From: a virus
DNA: 34,366 nt
Virus record (IMG/VR): IMGVR_UViG_3300037041_000289
Location: 1 to 34,366 of that record
Reading direction: 5' to 3' (one strand)
Positions 22,922-31,121 of the stretch are shown piece by piece (position 1 is the first letter of the stretch; every line of letters starts with the position of its first letter). The notes under the pieces were generated by a model that had not been told where the DNA came from, ran no database searches, and saw nothing but the letters and a program-made list of their open reading frames with translations. Position numbers and translations under genes: made by a program.

Positions 22922-22950
22922 CAAAGATAATAAATTTATTGTTGATACAA
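22922..22950 (-). promoter_or_regulatory. Promoter with long leader for the probable tail tube
   Basis: Minus-strand TTG (22950-22948), an 18-base AT-rich spacer, then TATCTTTG (22929-22922). The element lies partly in the 3' end of the upstream gene (stop at 22936). The leader to the ATG at 22842 is about 75 bases, as for the capsid promoter at 16331. Confidence 0.7.
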
Positions 22951-24579
22951 GTTAATGTTATTCTGAGTCAATAATCTGTCACCATCCTGTGCCAATATAA
23001 ACGGCTCAGTGTCCAGATCCAAGATTGATGGAAGGCAGTTGGCATCGGCTGCCACACATACTGTCTTACGCACAAGTGTATTCTTTTTAATTAAATCAAT
23101 GGTTATGCTTCCTAAATTGTCTGCATCATTGTACTCAATATCTGGAAAGGTATTTTCAGCCGGTGCATACACATCCCCATTGATGTAAACGTTATCGAAA
23201 AAGAAAACAATGGATAAGAAGTCAAGCACATACTCTGGCATGCGCTCAAAGTAGAATGTCCACTTCTTTACAATGTCGGCATAAGGTGTGACTGTGCGCC
23301 CCGATGCATACCTGAAGATGTCAGAGTCCACCACATACTGAGCCCTAAACTTGCGGCCCTGCAATCTGATGCCAGGCAAGAATGATGTGCCATTGAAGGC
23401 AAGCCCAAATTGATTCTCAGCATTGCACCCCTCAATTTTGAAATACTTGCAGTCATCAGAGTAATCTCCAATGTTCACCTCATCGGTGTACTTATCATAG
23501 ATTGCATGCTCCTTGTAGGCCCTGGCTGTTACATAAGTAAGTTCAATACCGCCCGGCACAGTGGCACCAAACTGAGCACCACTTATTCCAATTGGGCCCG
23601 ATTGAGTCGGAGTAACATTAAAGGTGTAGGTGCCTGATGCCGTTATGAATGAGCCATAGCCAAGGCCATCCACCGAAAATTTAAAGCGTGCATTGCTGAT
23701 TGAGCTCACAATGATAGTCACCGAATATTCCACATCTTCACAGAACTCAGTCACAGATGTCAAGGTTGCAGCATCTCCTAATGTGGTGAATGCGATATCT
23801 GCCTGACCGCCTCCGACATTCCAATTGTTGGTGCCTGTTACGATTGCACCAGTCCACCCAATTGGCTCGCACCCGATGCACATCGGATCACCATTGAAGT
23901 ATGGATTGTACACATAATACTGCCCACAAGTGTTGGTGCAATAATCGGCAATGGCTAAACGGTAGCAGCCCGGCTCAATAGCAACATCTGCAAGGTTAAT
24001 GGCAGCAGTCAGGTATTGATCAGATGTGGTGAGCACAGGATCAAACCTCTCCACCACAGCCAATGTCACCGGATCCACCAAGCCCACGAACAGCCCGCCG
24101 TTTGGCACAGGCACCACTGAGTCAATTGTGAATGAGCCATTGAATGGACTTGCCCCACTGAATAAAGACAGCACCAAAAGATTGGATGTAGTGTTGGCTG
24201 TGCTCAAATATATCTGATGTGTGCCAGGTGCTGTGATGGACAGGATCCCACCGCCCACCAATACCACATCAAGTATGCCAGTGATCTCTGTCACTGTTAC
24301 TGTGAGCAGCACATTCTGCACCACATCGAATCTCCTATAATATTGAATGTAGCCACCCGATCCACCGGTGGAGCTGATGGTGCTGCCCGATTGAGTCCAT
24401 GTGCCTTGCAGCAGCTCACTGTCAAACTCCACATTGCCACACTGCCCTGCCTCAAGCTGAAAGAATAGTTGATCATCAAAGTCAATGTACTGATTGTAAT
24501 CTGTATTACAATTCGGGCATGGCTCAGATAGTACGGTATTGAATACTATTGGCTGATTAGGTATGGAAGTGTAGCTCAT
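22936..24579 (-). CDS. Tail structural protein, carbohydrate-binding-like
   Basis: 547 residues, beta-rich. It begins with SEPCPNCNTDYNQY, followed by Cys-containing segments, and has repeated jelly-roll-like stretches (GNVEFDSELLQGTWTQSG; NVGGGQADIAFTTLG). That pattern, in a gene after the tape measure, suggests a baseplate or tail-tip protein, perhaps sugar-binding. The start overlaps the upstream stop in an ATGA junction. The exact role is not recognised. Confidence 0.55.
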   Translation of the reverse strand: MSYTSIPNQPIVFNTVLSEPCPNCNTDYNQYIDFDDQLFFQLEAGQCGNVEFDSELLQGTWTQSGSTISSTGGSGGYIQYYRRFDVVQNVLLTVTVTEITGILDVVLVGGGILSITAPGTHQIYLSTANTTSNLLVLSLFSGASPFNGSFTIDSVVPVPNGGLFVGLVDPVTLAVVERFDPVLTTSDQYLTAAINLADVAIEPGCYRLAIADYCTNTCGQYYVYNPYFNGDPMCIGCEPIGWTGAIVTGTNNWNVGGGQADIAFTTLGDAATLTSVTEFCEDVEYSVTIIVSSISNARFKFSVDGLGYGSFITASGTYTFNVTPTQSGPIGISGAQFGATVPGGIELTYVTARAYKEHAIYDKYTDEVNIGDYSDDCKYFKIEGCNAENQFGLAFNGTSFLPGIRLQGRKFRAQYVVDSDIFRYASGRTVTPYADIVKKWTFYFERMPEYVLDFLSIVFFFDNVYINGDVYAPAENTFPDIEYNDADNLGSITIDLIKKNTLVRKTVCVAADANCLPSILDLDTEPFILAQDGDRLLTQNNINLYQQ

Positions 24580-26576
24580 GGCAGAAGTTTATTTGATCTC
24601 AATTCAAATTGTGTATTCTTGCGCATCACAGATTGGATATTGATATTCTGGATGTATGTTGGTATGGTAGCCACCGGATCATCCTTGCGGCCCAATAGTA
24701 TTGGCTTGGATGGCTCAGATGCGATGGCATTGATCTCTTGCATGGATAGCGGCCTGTCAAATTTATAGGTGTAGGCCTTAACATCATTGATGTCAACCGA
24801 CTCAAGCTGTGATGGTAATAAAGGAACTCCTGATCCACTAAATTGAGTTCTATAAACTGTGCCTGAGGGTATATCAGTCCATTGAAACAATACGCATTGC
24901 TGCACAGGTGGGCCTGGATCTTGTAAGCTGCCTGATGCATCTGCTTTTATTCTATCGCCTGCATTGCATACAAATGATGCAGTCACTGTTGTTTGAACAA
25001 ATGAAGCAGCTACTGATGTAACAGTTGGGCCCTCATAAACAAATACCTCTTCATCAGTTGAAGTCTGATGTCTGATTAAAGCTTTGCTAAATTTATTGCC
25101 AGTTGTAAATACAGCATCAAATTGAACAATTAAGTTGAAGGTGTAAAATCCAGTATAAGGTATAACATAGACAGTTCCATCAAAGTTGTTGCCTGCATCA
25201 CTTAATTCATTAGGGAAGTTTAAATAATTTCCACTGAATTCAAGATATGAAGTAAATGCTCCATCATCAATATCCCAACACTGAGTATCTACTGTGGCTC
25301 TTGCTTGAAATACCGTTGATGCAGGACTGAATCCGGCTAAAAATGAATAAAGAGAATTAGGATATCCATTAATCCAATTAGCACTTACTTGATCATTTGT
25401 GAAGTTGCCATTATAAACATACTGCCCGATTGAATAAGGATCAAACTGTTGAGCCACTAAGCAATCAGGATTTACACCAAAATCAATAAACCTTGATTGT
25501 ATTATAAAGTAATCATTTTCATAATCTGTTGATGCATATCTTACAACATTCTCAATTGCATTAGTGTCAAATATAATTGTCGGAGTCTGAAGGTTAAGCT
25601 TTGCCGATGTATTGCACTCGCCAACAAATCCAAAGGTCTCATTACGGAATCCTCTGAATGCTGTCTGTATAAACGAACAAGCTGAATTGCCATCATTACA
25701 TTGCTGCGCCTCAAGCACCACCTCATTACCAAATTCAACAGCTTGATAAAGCATGCTCCTATCAAAGCTCATCTCAATATTTGGTTGATCATAAAGATTA
25801 GCTGATGCACCAGATTGAAAAAAGTAAGATAATGGCTCTATCCTTAACAGTGGTCTGCCATTGGCTTGCTTCTCGAAGCCCATCCCCAGATTGAGCTTTG
25901 ACCTCATGGCAGCATATAATGGCTCAAAGGTTGCATTCATTTGAACAATTGCTCTTTGCCTTAAGCTTCTTCCAATTGTATAAGCAGGCACATTGAAGTC
26001 AGGCTTTACCACCTTTAAATAATTAGACTCAAAGTCCACAAGATTGTCAGTCATACATGCAATCAGATGCTTAAACACATCATACACAGGATAGCCATAA
26101 GCGCATGAAGATTCAATTACTCCTGTTGGTGGATTGAATATCTCAAGCCTTCTCAAAAATGGAGAAGTAATTGCTGCACCATTTTTTGAAGTGGTGAGCT
26201 CAAGCGAGAAAGGTATGGACTTATTATTGTTTATCTTGGTGCTGAAGGTCTCATCATACATCTTTGTCTTAACCTGACATTTGTCAAGTAAAAATAAGCA
26301 CTCAGTCACTATGATGTACCCATCCACCAATGGCTGCCATGTTCCGGCTGCACACTTGTACTGCACACTTAGCCGCACCAGTTCGCAATATCCATTGACC
26401 TCAAGCTTGGTGTATAAGTAGTCATACACATCACCACCAAAGATTAGATCATTGCCGAATGATACCACCCTTGCTCCGATGCTGTCCTCTGTGCTGATAG
26501 TGATGGCAAACTCTTCCGGGTTCAATGGCTGCCCTCTGTCAAGGCCATCAATAATAAACTTTAATTCTACTGCCAT
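24576..26576 (-). CDS. Large tail protein, probably distal tail/baseplate
   Basis: 666 residues, beta-rich. It begins AVELKFIIDGLDRGQPLN and then a segment that reads like a baseplate or distal-tail component (EDSIGARVVSFGNDLIFGG; YDYLYTKLEVNG). It follows the tape measure directly, which is the usual place for distal tail and tail-tip genes, and overlaps it by 10 bases. It could carry the tail-associated hub, but no enzymatic motif is visible. Confidence 0.6.
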   Translation of the reverse strand: MAVELKFIIDGLDRGQPLNPEEFAITISTEDSIGARVVSFGNDLIFGGDVYDYLYTKLEVNGYCELVRLSVQYKCAAGTWQPLVDGYIIVTECLFLLDKCQVKTKMYDETFSTKINNNKSIPFSLELTTSKNGAAITSPFLRRLEIFNPPTGVIESSCAYGYPVYDVFKHLIACMTDNLVDFESNYLKVVKPDFNVPAYTIGRSLRQRAIVQMNATFEPLYAAMRSKLNLGMGFEKQANGRPLLRIEPLSYFFQSGASANLYDQPNIEMSFDRSMLYQAVEFGNEVVLEAQQCNDGNSACSFIQTAFRGFRNETFGFVGECNTSAKLNLQTPTIIFDTNAIENVVRYASTDYENDYFIIQSRFIDFGVNPDCLVAQQFDPYSIGQYVYNGNFTNDQVSANWINGYPNSLYSFLAGFSPASTVFQARATVDTQCWDIDDGAFTSYLEFSGNYLNFPNELSDAGNNFDGTVYVIPYTGFYTFNLIVQFDAVFTTGNKFSKALIRHQTSTDEEVFVYEGPTVTSVAASFVQTTVTASFVCNAGDRIKADASGSLQDPGPPVQQCVLFQWTDIPSGTVYRTQFSGSGVPLLPSQLESVDINDVKAYTYKFDRPLSMQEINAIASEPSKPILLGRKDDPVATIPTYIQNINIQSVMRKNTQFELRSNKLLP

Positions 26577-29500
26577 TGGTATCTGTTATCTGTGCCGTTA
26601 ATATTGATGGTGGTCTTCTGCTTGCTAACTACCTTGGTAAGTTTATCAAGCTTCTTTTCCACACCCTTTGCATTCAATGTGGCATTAACCTGCACACCTC
26701 TGTCTTTCTTGGCCGCAAAGTCAAGCAAGGCAGGCCGCACATATCTCTGATCAATGTATTTCTTGAATGCATCACTGCTTCGATTCATGGCATCCAATGC
26801 ATCCCGGTGTCTGGTGGCAGATTGCTTATTCACCACAAACTCACCTTTCTCAGCTTCGATAATTGTACCGCCTGCCTCATGGCTGCGACCTCCCACAGGG
26901 CCACCCTTCTTGAACTTAGGCAGTGGCTGCGCTTGGATGGCAGCAAGCTGTACTGCACCACTTGCAACAGCAAAGGCTGACCATGGTAAACCAAAAGTAA
27001 GTGGTGATGCTGCCACAGCAGTATTGACTGCCTGAGCTGTCTTAATAATCACATCAAAGATTGCAATGCCTCTGTCAAGCTTTGCCTGCTTTAATTTCTC
27101 AGCAGCAATCTGTGCATTGGTTCTTTTTTCCAGTGCCTCCCGTTTGCGTTGCTTATCAATTTCGCTTTCCAATCCTTTGTTGATATTGTCAAGCTCTGCC
27201 TGGCTTGCCTCCTGTATCTCAGTGATACGCTGCTCTGATGCTGCCTTTTGCAGATCAGCCAATCCTTTAAATAAATCTCCCACCTCTTGCGCTACCTTAA
27301 GGGCATTGTCAATTGTATCTGTGGTGCTCTTTATACTCTCTGCCCTGATCGCCGCTTGTGTCTCAGCATTGATCAGCTCAAGCTGTGCAGCAAGCTCCTT
27401 GGCATCTGTGATGTTATCAGTGGCAGCCTTGCGCCTGCGCTCTGCCTCCAGTTCGATCAAGGCAATCCTGCGATCAAGTGAGCTGCCCTCAATGATCTCA
27501 AGCCGCTTAAGGTTCGCCTCCCTAGTGTTGAACTCTGACTCAATCCTTTTATTGTTCTCCTCCTTGATCTCCTCATTGAGCTGCTTATTGAGGCCCTTCA
27601 ATATCTCTGCATAACGCTTTTCAATCTCAACCTTATCGGCACCTGTCTCATTGATGGCAGCAAGCTCTAAGGCAAGCTGTGCATTGGCAGCATCAATCTG
27701 TTGCTGAGTGGTGGCATCGGCTTGTGCCTTGGCTGCCTCCAGTGCTTTCTCCAATTTATCTTTGGCAGCTTGTTTATCAATCTCCTGCACTTTGTTGGTG
27801 GCATCTTCTTGCACTTGTATAATTGCTGACTGCAATCTTTGCTGTGCCTCAAGTTCCTCCTGGCTGCCTGCCTTAAATCTTGCCTCTCTAAATTTCTTTT
27901 CAAGCTCGATGATCTTATCATTGGCCTCATTAAGCACCTTTGATCTTTCATCCAGAGTATTCACAAATGCCTCAAGTTCTGCTGCTGCCAGTTCCTCCCT
28001 TGCTTTCTTTTGATCCTCTGCTGCTTTCTTTGCGGCCTCGGTTGCTTTGTCTGATGCTGCCTTGCGCTTGGCCTCACGATCTGCATTGAGCTTCTGCTCT
28101 GCTTCAGATGCAATGCCTGCTGAATTTTCAATGATTTCTGCTTCTTTCAATTTAGCAGTGGCTAATCCTGCCACCACTTCTGATTGTGCCTTTTTCTCAG
28201 CCGATACTCTTTCTCTGGCATTCTCCTCAATGCCTGCTGTTGTTGCTGCAAATGTTGCTGTTGTTAATGTGGCTGCCCCTCCAATCAATCTATTGAATCC
28301 TGCTACTGCATCACTTATAAAGGTCTGAATCTTCTCACCAAATCCTGTGGCCTCCTCACCTGTTACCGTTGCCGCTTCTGCTGCTAATGCAGCCGATTGA
28401 GCTAATAAAGCCTGAGCCTGTGCTCTTGCTTTGGTGGCTTCAATGTATGCATCTTTCTTTCTGATGTACTCCTCCTGAGCCTTATTAAAATCTGTCTGCT
28501 TGCCAAACGAATCTCCAAGTGTATCATTGAATATCTGTAATGCTTCCTCTTGAGATATCACTCCCTGGCTTGCAAGCTCAAAGGCATTGCCTGTCTTTTG
28601 CACTTCCTCATTGGCTGCCTGTATTGCACTCCTTGATTCTTGCAGTGCCTTGCCTAATGCCCTGCTGCTGTCTGATGTACCTCTGAATACATCCTTCAAC
28701 TTATCGAAGTTAGCAATCACAGCACCGATTGCCACAATCAATGCACCTATTCCTGTTGCTGCCAATGCCAACCTAAATGCTTTCAATGCGCCTGTTGATG
28801 TACCGACCACAACCGAATAGGCTCTTTGCGCTGCACTAAGCACAGCAAGCTTTACAGCACTTTGCCCGGTTAACTTATCTGCAATCTCCCTCACTCCATT
28901 GGCAATGGCTGTGATAGCTGTGGTCTTAGCAATTACTTCATTGAGCGCCTCTGACTCATCACCGAACAAAGCAGCAGCACCTTGTGCCACTTCAAAGCCT
29001 GATGCCAATGTGCTCACTGCTCCCACTGCTGCATCAAACTTGAATGTGTCGGAGGCAAGCACCCTCACTCGTTCCCTGGTATCTCCGATCTGATCCTCAA
29101 GCTTTGCGGCTTGTAAGGTCAGCTTTTGGAACTCATCGCTGTTCTCTTTGCCTGCCTGCTCAAGCTGACTGAGCTCCTGCTTCAATTGCCTAAGCTGCCC
29201 GGTGAGTGACTTCTGTTTTGTCTCTGTCTTATCGTAGGTATCATTCAGCTGCCGTTGCTGATTGTTCACCTCAGCAATCTGGCTCTTGATGGCAGCCTGC
29301 GCTGCTGCATTATCTTTGAAGGCCTTGCTCACTCGATTGCCAGATGCAATCAAATCCACCTGCTCATCTTGCAGCTTCTTTAAATTAGCAGTCAGCTTGA
29401 GGCTTTCATCATTGAGCTGCTTCAGTGCATTCTTTACTTGGCTACTTCCAAATGCAGCAGCAGCCGCACCGCCTATCTTCTTAAACTCATCAGCCACCTT

Positions 29501-29620
29501 CTTACTGGTGTCCTCAGCTTCCTTAACTAATACTTCATTGGTTTGGGTAATCTTGCCAACAGCAGCATTGAGGCCCTCTGCATTGGCTTTATAAATGATC
29601 TCAACTTCTGCTGCTGCCAT
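26567..29620 (-). CDS. Tape measure protein
   Basis: 1017 residues, the second-longest gene and the longest coiled-coil protein. Heptad-rich helices fill most of it (LKKLQDEQVDLIASG, QLRQLKQELSQLEQAG and the long Ala/Lys/Glu-rich region around 470-800), with a hydrophobic segment (IGALIVAIGAVIANF) at about 290-306. The C-terminal part has FKKGGPVGGRSHEAGGT and a KGEFVVNKQSA motif seen in tape measure proteins. It sets tail length: at about 0.15 nm per residue the tail would be near 150 nm. It follows the frameshifted chaperone pair, the standard siphovirus arrangement. Confidence 0.88.
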   Translation of the reverse strand: MAAAEVEIIYKANAEGLNAAVGKITQTNEVLVKEAEDTSKKVADEFKKIGGAAAAAFGSSQVKNALKQLNDESLKLTANLKKLQDEQVDLIASGNRVSKAFKDNAAAQAAIKSQIAEVNNQQRQLNDTYDKTETKQKSLTGQLRQLKQELSQLEQAGKENSDEFQKLTLQAAKLEDQIGDTRERVRVLASDTFKFDAAVGAVSTLASGFEVAQGAAALFGDESEALNEVIAKTTAITAIANGVREIADKLTGQSAVKLAVLSAAQRAYSVVVGTSTGALKAFRLALAATGIGALIVAIGAVIANFDKLKDVFRGTSDSSRALGKALQESRSAIQAANEEVQKTGNAFELASQGVISQEEALQIFNDTLGDSFGKQTDFNKAQEEYIRKKDAYIEATKARAQAQALLAQSAALAAEAATVTGEEATGFGEKIQTFISDAVAGFNRLIGGAATLTTATFAATTAGIEENARERVSAEKKAQSEVVAGLATAKLKEAEIIENSAGIASEAEQKLNADREAKRKAASDKATEAAKKAAEDQKKAREELAAAELEAFVNTLDERSKVLNEANDKIIELEKKFREARFKAGSQEELEAQQRLQSAIIQVQEDATNKVQEIDKQAAKDKLEKALEAAKAQADATTQQQIDAANAQLALELAAINETGADKVEIEKRYAEILKGLNKQLNEEIKEENNKRIESEFNTREANLKRLEIIEGSSLDRRIALIELEAERRRKAATDNITDAKELAAQLELINAETQAAIRAESIKSTTDTIDNALKVAQEVGDLFKGLADLQKAASEQRITEIQEASQAELDNINKGLESEIDKQRKREALEKRTNAQIAAEKLKQAKLDRGIAIFDVIIKTAQAVNTAVAASPLTFGLPWSAFAVASGAVQLAAIQAQPLPKFKKGGPVGGRSHEAGGTIIEAEKGEFVVNKQSATRHRDALDAMNRSSDAFKKYIDQRYVRPALLDFAAKKDRGVQVNATLNAKGVEKKLDKLTKVVSKQKTTININGTDNRYQWQ

Positions 29621-30376
29621 TTTTTTGCTGCTTTATGAACAGCTCAAATTTAAGTAAATAAGTTGAAACATCGGAGCTCATCAGTTCTTTGAACTCCACA
29701 ATGTTACCACCGCAAAGATTGATGACTTGCTGCCGTAGCTCATCGGCTACTTTTTTCGCCCGGTGTCCAGGTGAGTATTCAAGTGGGTTAGTGCCTGTGT
29801 CAATTTTCGTTGTGCCTCCACGTTGTACTCCCACAAGATCTGAAAGTCTTGTGGAGACATAGTGAGCAAGGGCATCAGTGGATCTATATCCAAGCGTGTA
29901 AAAAAATCATGCGATGCCTCCTTGCACATCGCCTCAAATAAAGTTAGCTTCTGCTGATGGATATCGGGATCAATCTGCCCGGGATCCTCATCCTCCCTCA
30001 CCACCCATGTGGCTGCAAGGTTAAGCAACAGGTCACGATGGATCACAGTGTCCTGCCTCTCCCTGATCACATGGATGTATGTGGCCACCACTGCTGCATT
30101 CTTTGGATTGGACAGCCCGGCACTTAAGGCCCTTTCCATGCCACTCAATATCCTGTCCATCTCTGATCCACTTAGCCCTGAGCTTATGCGCTCCATCAAT
30201 GACATGGACATGCTGAATCTCTCCAGTGGCAGATTCAATTCTTTCGGGAATCGGTAGTAAGTATGGCCCTCATGCTTGAACAGTTCCACCATCGGGCGCA
30301 GTGGCTTGGGCTCTTTGCGTTTAATTAACCAACCAATTAATTGCAGTCGCTTTACGAAGCTTGTTAATGATTTCAT
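29601..30376 (-). CDS. Tail-assembly chaperone GT, made by -1 frameshift
   Basis: The 209-residue frame ends at TAG (29749-29747). Just before it, the minus strand reads CG A AAA AAG TAG, a canonical A AAA AAG slippery heptamer (29756-29750). Slipping back one base puts ribosomes into the frame that continues VADELRQQVINL and runs 49 more residues to 29601, giving a 258-residue fusion. The extension is helical (FKELMSSDVSTYLLKFELFI) and ends inside the tape measure start. A frameshifted G/GT chaperone pair just before the tape measure is a conserved siphovirus feature. Sequence right after the site can form GTAGC/GCTAC or GCCG/CGGC hairpins. Confidence 0.75.
29747..30376 (-). CDS. Tail-assembly chaperone G (zero-frame product)
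   Basis: 209 residues. The segment KEPKPLRPMVELFKHEG, then HTYYRFPKELNLPLERF, followed by helical regions (MDRILSGMERALSAGL; LLLNLAATWVVREDED), resembles tail chaperones of Bacteroidota siphoviruses. It holds the tape measure protein during tail assembly and does not enter the virion in known cases. The start at 30376 overlaps the upstream gene by 56 bases; an ATG at 30292 is the alternative, but KRKEPKPLRP just before it looks like part of the protein. Confidence 0.65.
   Translation of the reverse strand: MKSLTSFVKRLQLIGWLIKRKEPKPLRPMVELFKHEGHTYYRFPKELNLPLERFSMSMSLMERISSGLSGSEMDRILSGMERALSAGLSNPKNAAVVATYIHVIRERQDTVIHRDLLLNLAATWVVREDEDPGQIDPDIHQQKLTLFEAMCKEASHDFFTRLDIDPLMPLLTMSPQDFQILWEYNVEAQRKLTQALTHLNTHLDTGRKK
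29750..29756 (-). promoter_or_regulatory. A AAA AAG slippery heptamer for -1 frameshift
   Basis: In the zero frame the codons are CGA AAA AAG TAG, so the heptamer A AAA AAG is correctly phased and the stop codon lies directly after it. The same heptamer drives -1 frameshifting in dnaX. Six consecutive A followed by G lie within an 88-base overlap of two open frames, and the alternative frame stays open for 49 further codons. Confidence 0.75.
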
Positions 30377-30572
30377 CGAGATTGTCTTTTACTTTTAGTT
30401 CGGTATTATTCATGAGCACAATGGTGCTGTGCTCTTCATCATCGGGCTGATATGCATGACTTATGTCATCTGTGTTAAGGAGGAAGTCAATCTCTTGCGG
30501 ATTCCGGTTTAGTACCTCATTGATCTCATCATCAAATCTCAATGCCTTCACCAGTATGAATCCATGTATCAT
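30321..30572 (-). CDS. Small FlbD-like protein
   Basis: 83 residues from the ATG at 30572, one base after the preceding stop; the open frame extends upstream to 30638 within that gene. The pattern MIHGFILVKAL, LLNTDDISHAYQ, then TIVLMNNTELKVKDNLDEII resembles FlbD-type small proteins and similar phage proteins (strand, active loop, a strand with Asn-Asn, then V-K-x-x-x-x-E-I). The function is not established. It lies between the Cys-rich protein and the tail chaperone in the late operon. Confidence 0.55.
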   Translation of the reverse strand: MIHGFILVKALRFDDEINEVLNRNPQEIDFLLNTDDISHAYQPDDEEHSTIVLMNNTELKVKDNLDEIINKLRKATAINWLVN

Positions 30573-30573
30573 G

Positions 30574-30783
30574 TCACCAGAGATCAATCGGGCATTGCTC
30601 ATCCTTGACTCTTGTTTTGGCAGGCAGGAAGCAGCCACACTCCTTGCAAGTATTGGTGAGCTTGATCTTATTCGGGCACAGGTTGCACATCGGCATCCTG
30701 GTCTCCATCAGGTCTCTGCTCTCCTTGGTGTCTATGGCCCACAGCCACCATCCTTTGTAAATTGATATCAACTTCTTTAGCAT
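30574..30783 (-). CDS. Small zinc-ribbon-like protein
   Basis: 69 residues from the ATG at 30783 (the preceding in-frame start is TTG). A basic, hydrophobic N-terminus (KKLISIYKGWWLWAIDT) precedes METRMPMCNLCPNKIKLTN, then CKECGCFLPAKTRVKDEQCPIDLW. The Cys spacing (CxxC, then CxxCxC and a final C) matches a common phage small zinc-binding protein (DUF6171-like). Its role is not known; its position between TerL and the tail genes is often seen. It overlaps the upstream gene by seven bases. Confidence 0.7.
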   Translation of the reverse strand: MLKKLISIYKGWWLWAIDTKESRDLMETRMPMCNLCPNKIKLTNTCKECGCFLPAKTRVKDEQCPIDLW

Positions 30784-31121
30784 ACGCAATCAATTAAGTT
30801 TATCACTCCAGTATCACCTGGATCAATATTGCTGTTCACCACGCTAAAGCTTATACAGGTGTATTCCTGCTCACAGATGGTGAAGCTGTCACATGACATC
30901 AAGCTGATGGTGTACCCTTGCAATGGATCAATCTTTATTTCACTAATGGTGATCATGCCATCCCCATCTGACTCAACAGGAAAGGATTGGATTCGACCTG
31001 TGGCATTGTGCTTGATGTTTACCTGGTAGCCTGTCTCTGGTGCCACCACGCCAAAGGTGATCCCACTGGCACACTGATCAACAATGATCCCCGAATCAAA
31101 GCATGGACTGCATACGCTCAT
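30777..31121 (-). CDS. Cys-rich probable virion protein
   Basis: 114 residues, eight Cys: SVCSPCF at the start, one in DQCAS, then a beta-rich middle and a C-terminal group (LMSCDSFTICEQEYTCIS, and CVC at the end). The body (TGYQVNIKHNATGRIQSF and DGMITISEIKI) reads like an Ig-like or tail-related beta domain. It may be a small structural protein stabilised by disulfides or metal. The start overlaps the TerL stop in an ATGA junction. Confidence 0.55.
   Translation of the reverse strand: MSVCSPCFDSGIIVDQCASGITFGVVAPETGYQVNIKHNATGRIQSFPVESDGDGMITISEIKIDPLQGYTISLMSCDSFTICEQEYTCISFSVVNSNIDPGDTGVINLIDCVC

Noticed and set aside
26576-29594. Plus-strand Ala/Ser/Leu-rich frames opposite the tape measure gene (for example 27066-27614)
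   Set aside because: Composition is what antisense of an Ala/Lys/Glu-rich coiled coil gives; no supporting signals.
30108-30116. A TTGGACAGC match to the origin repeat inside the tail chaperone gene
   Set aside because: It is a single copy in a coding region and is explained by the protein sequence; 9-base matches by chance are expected in 34 kb.
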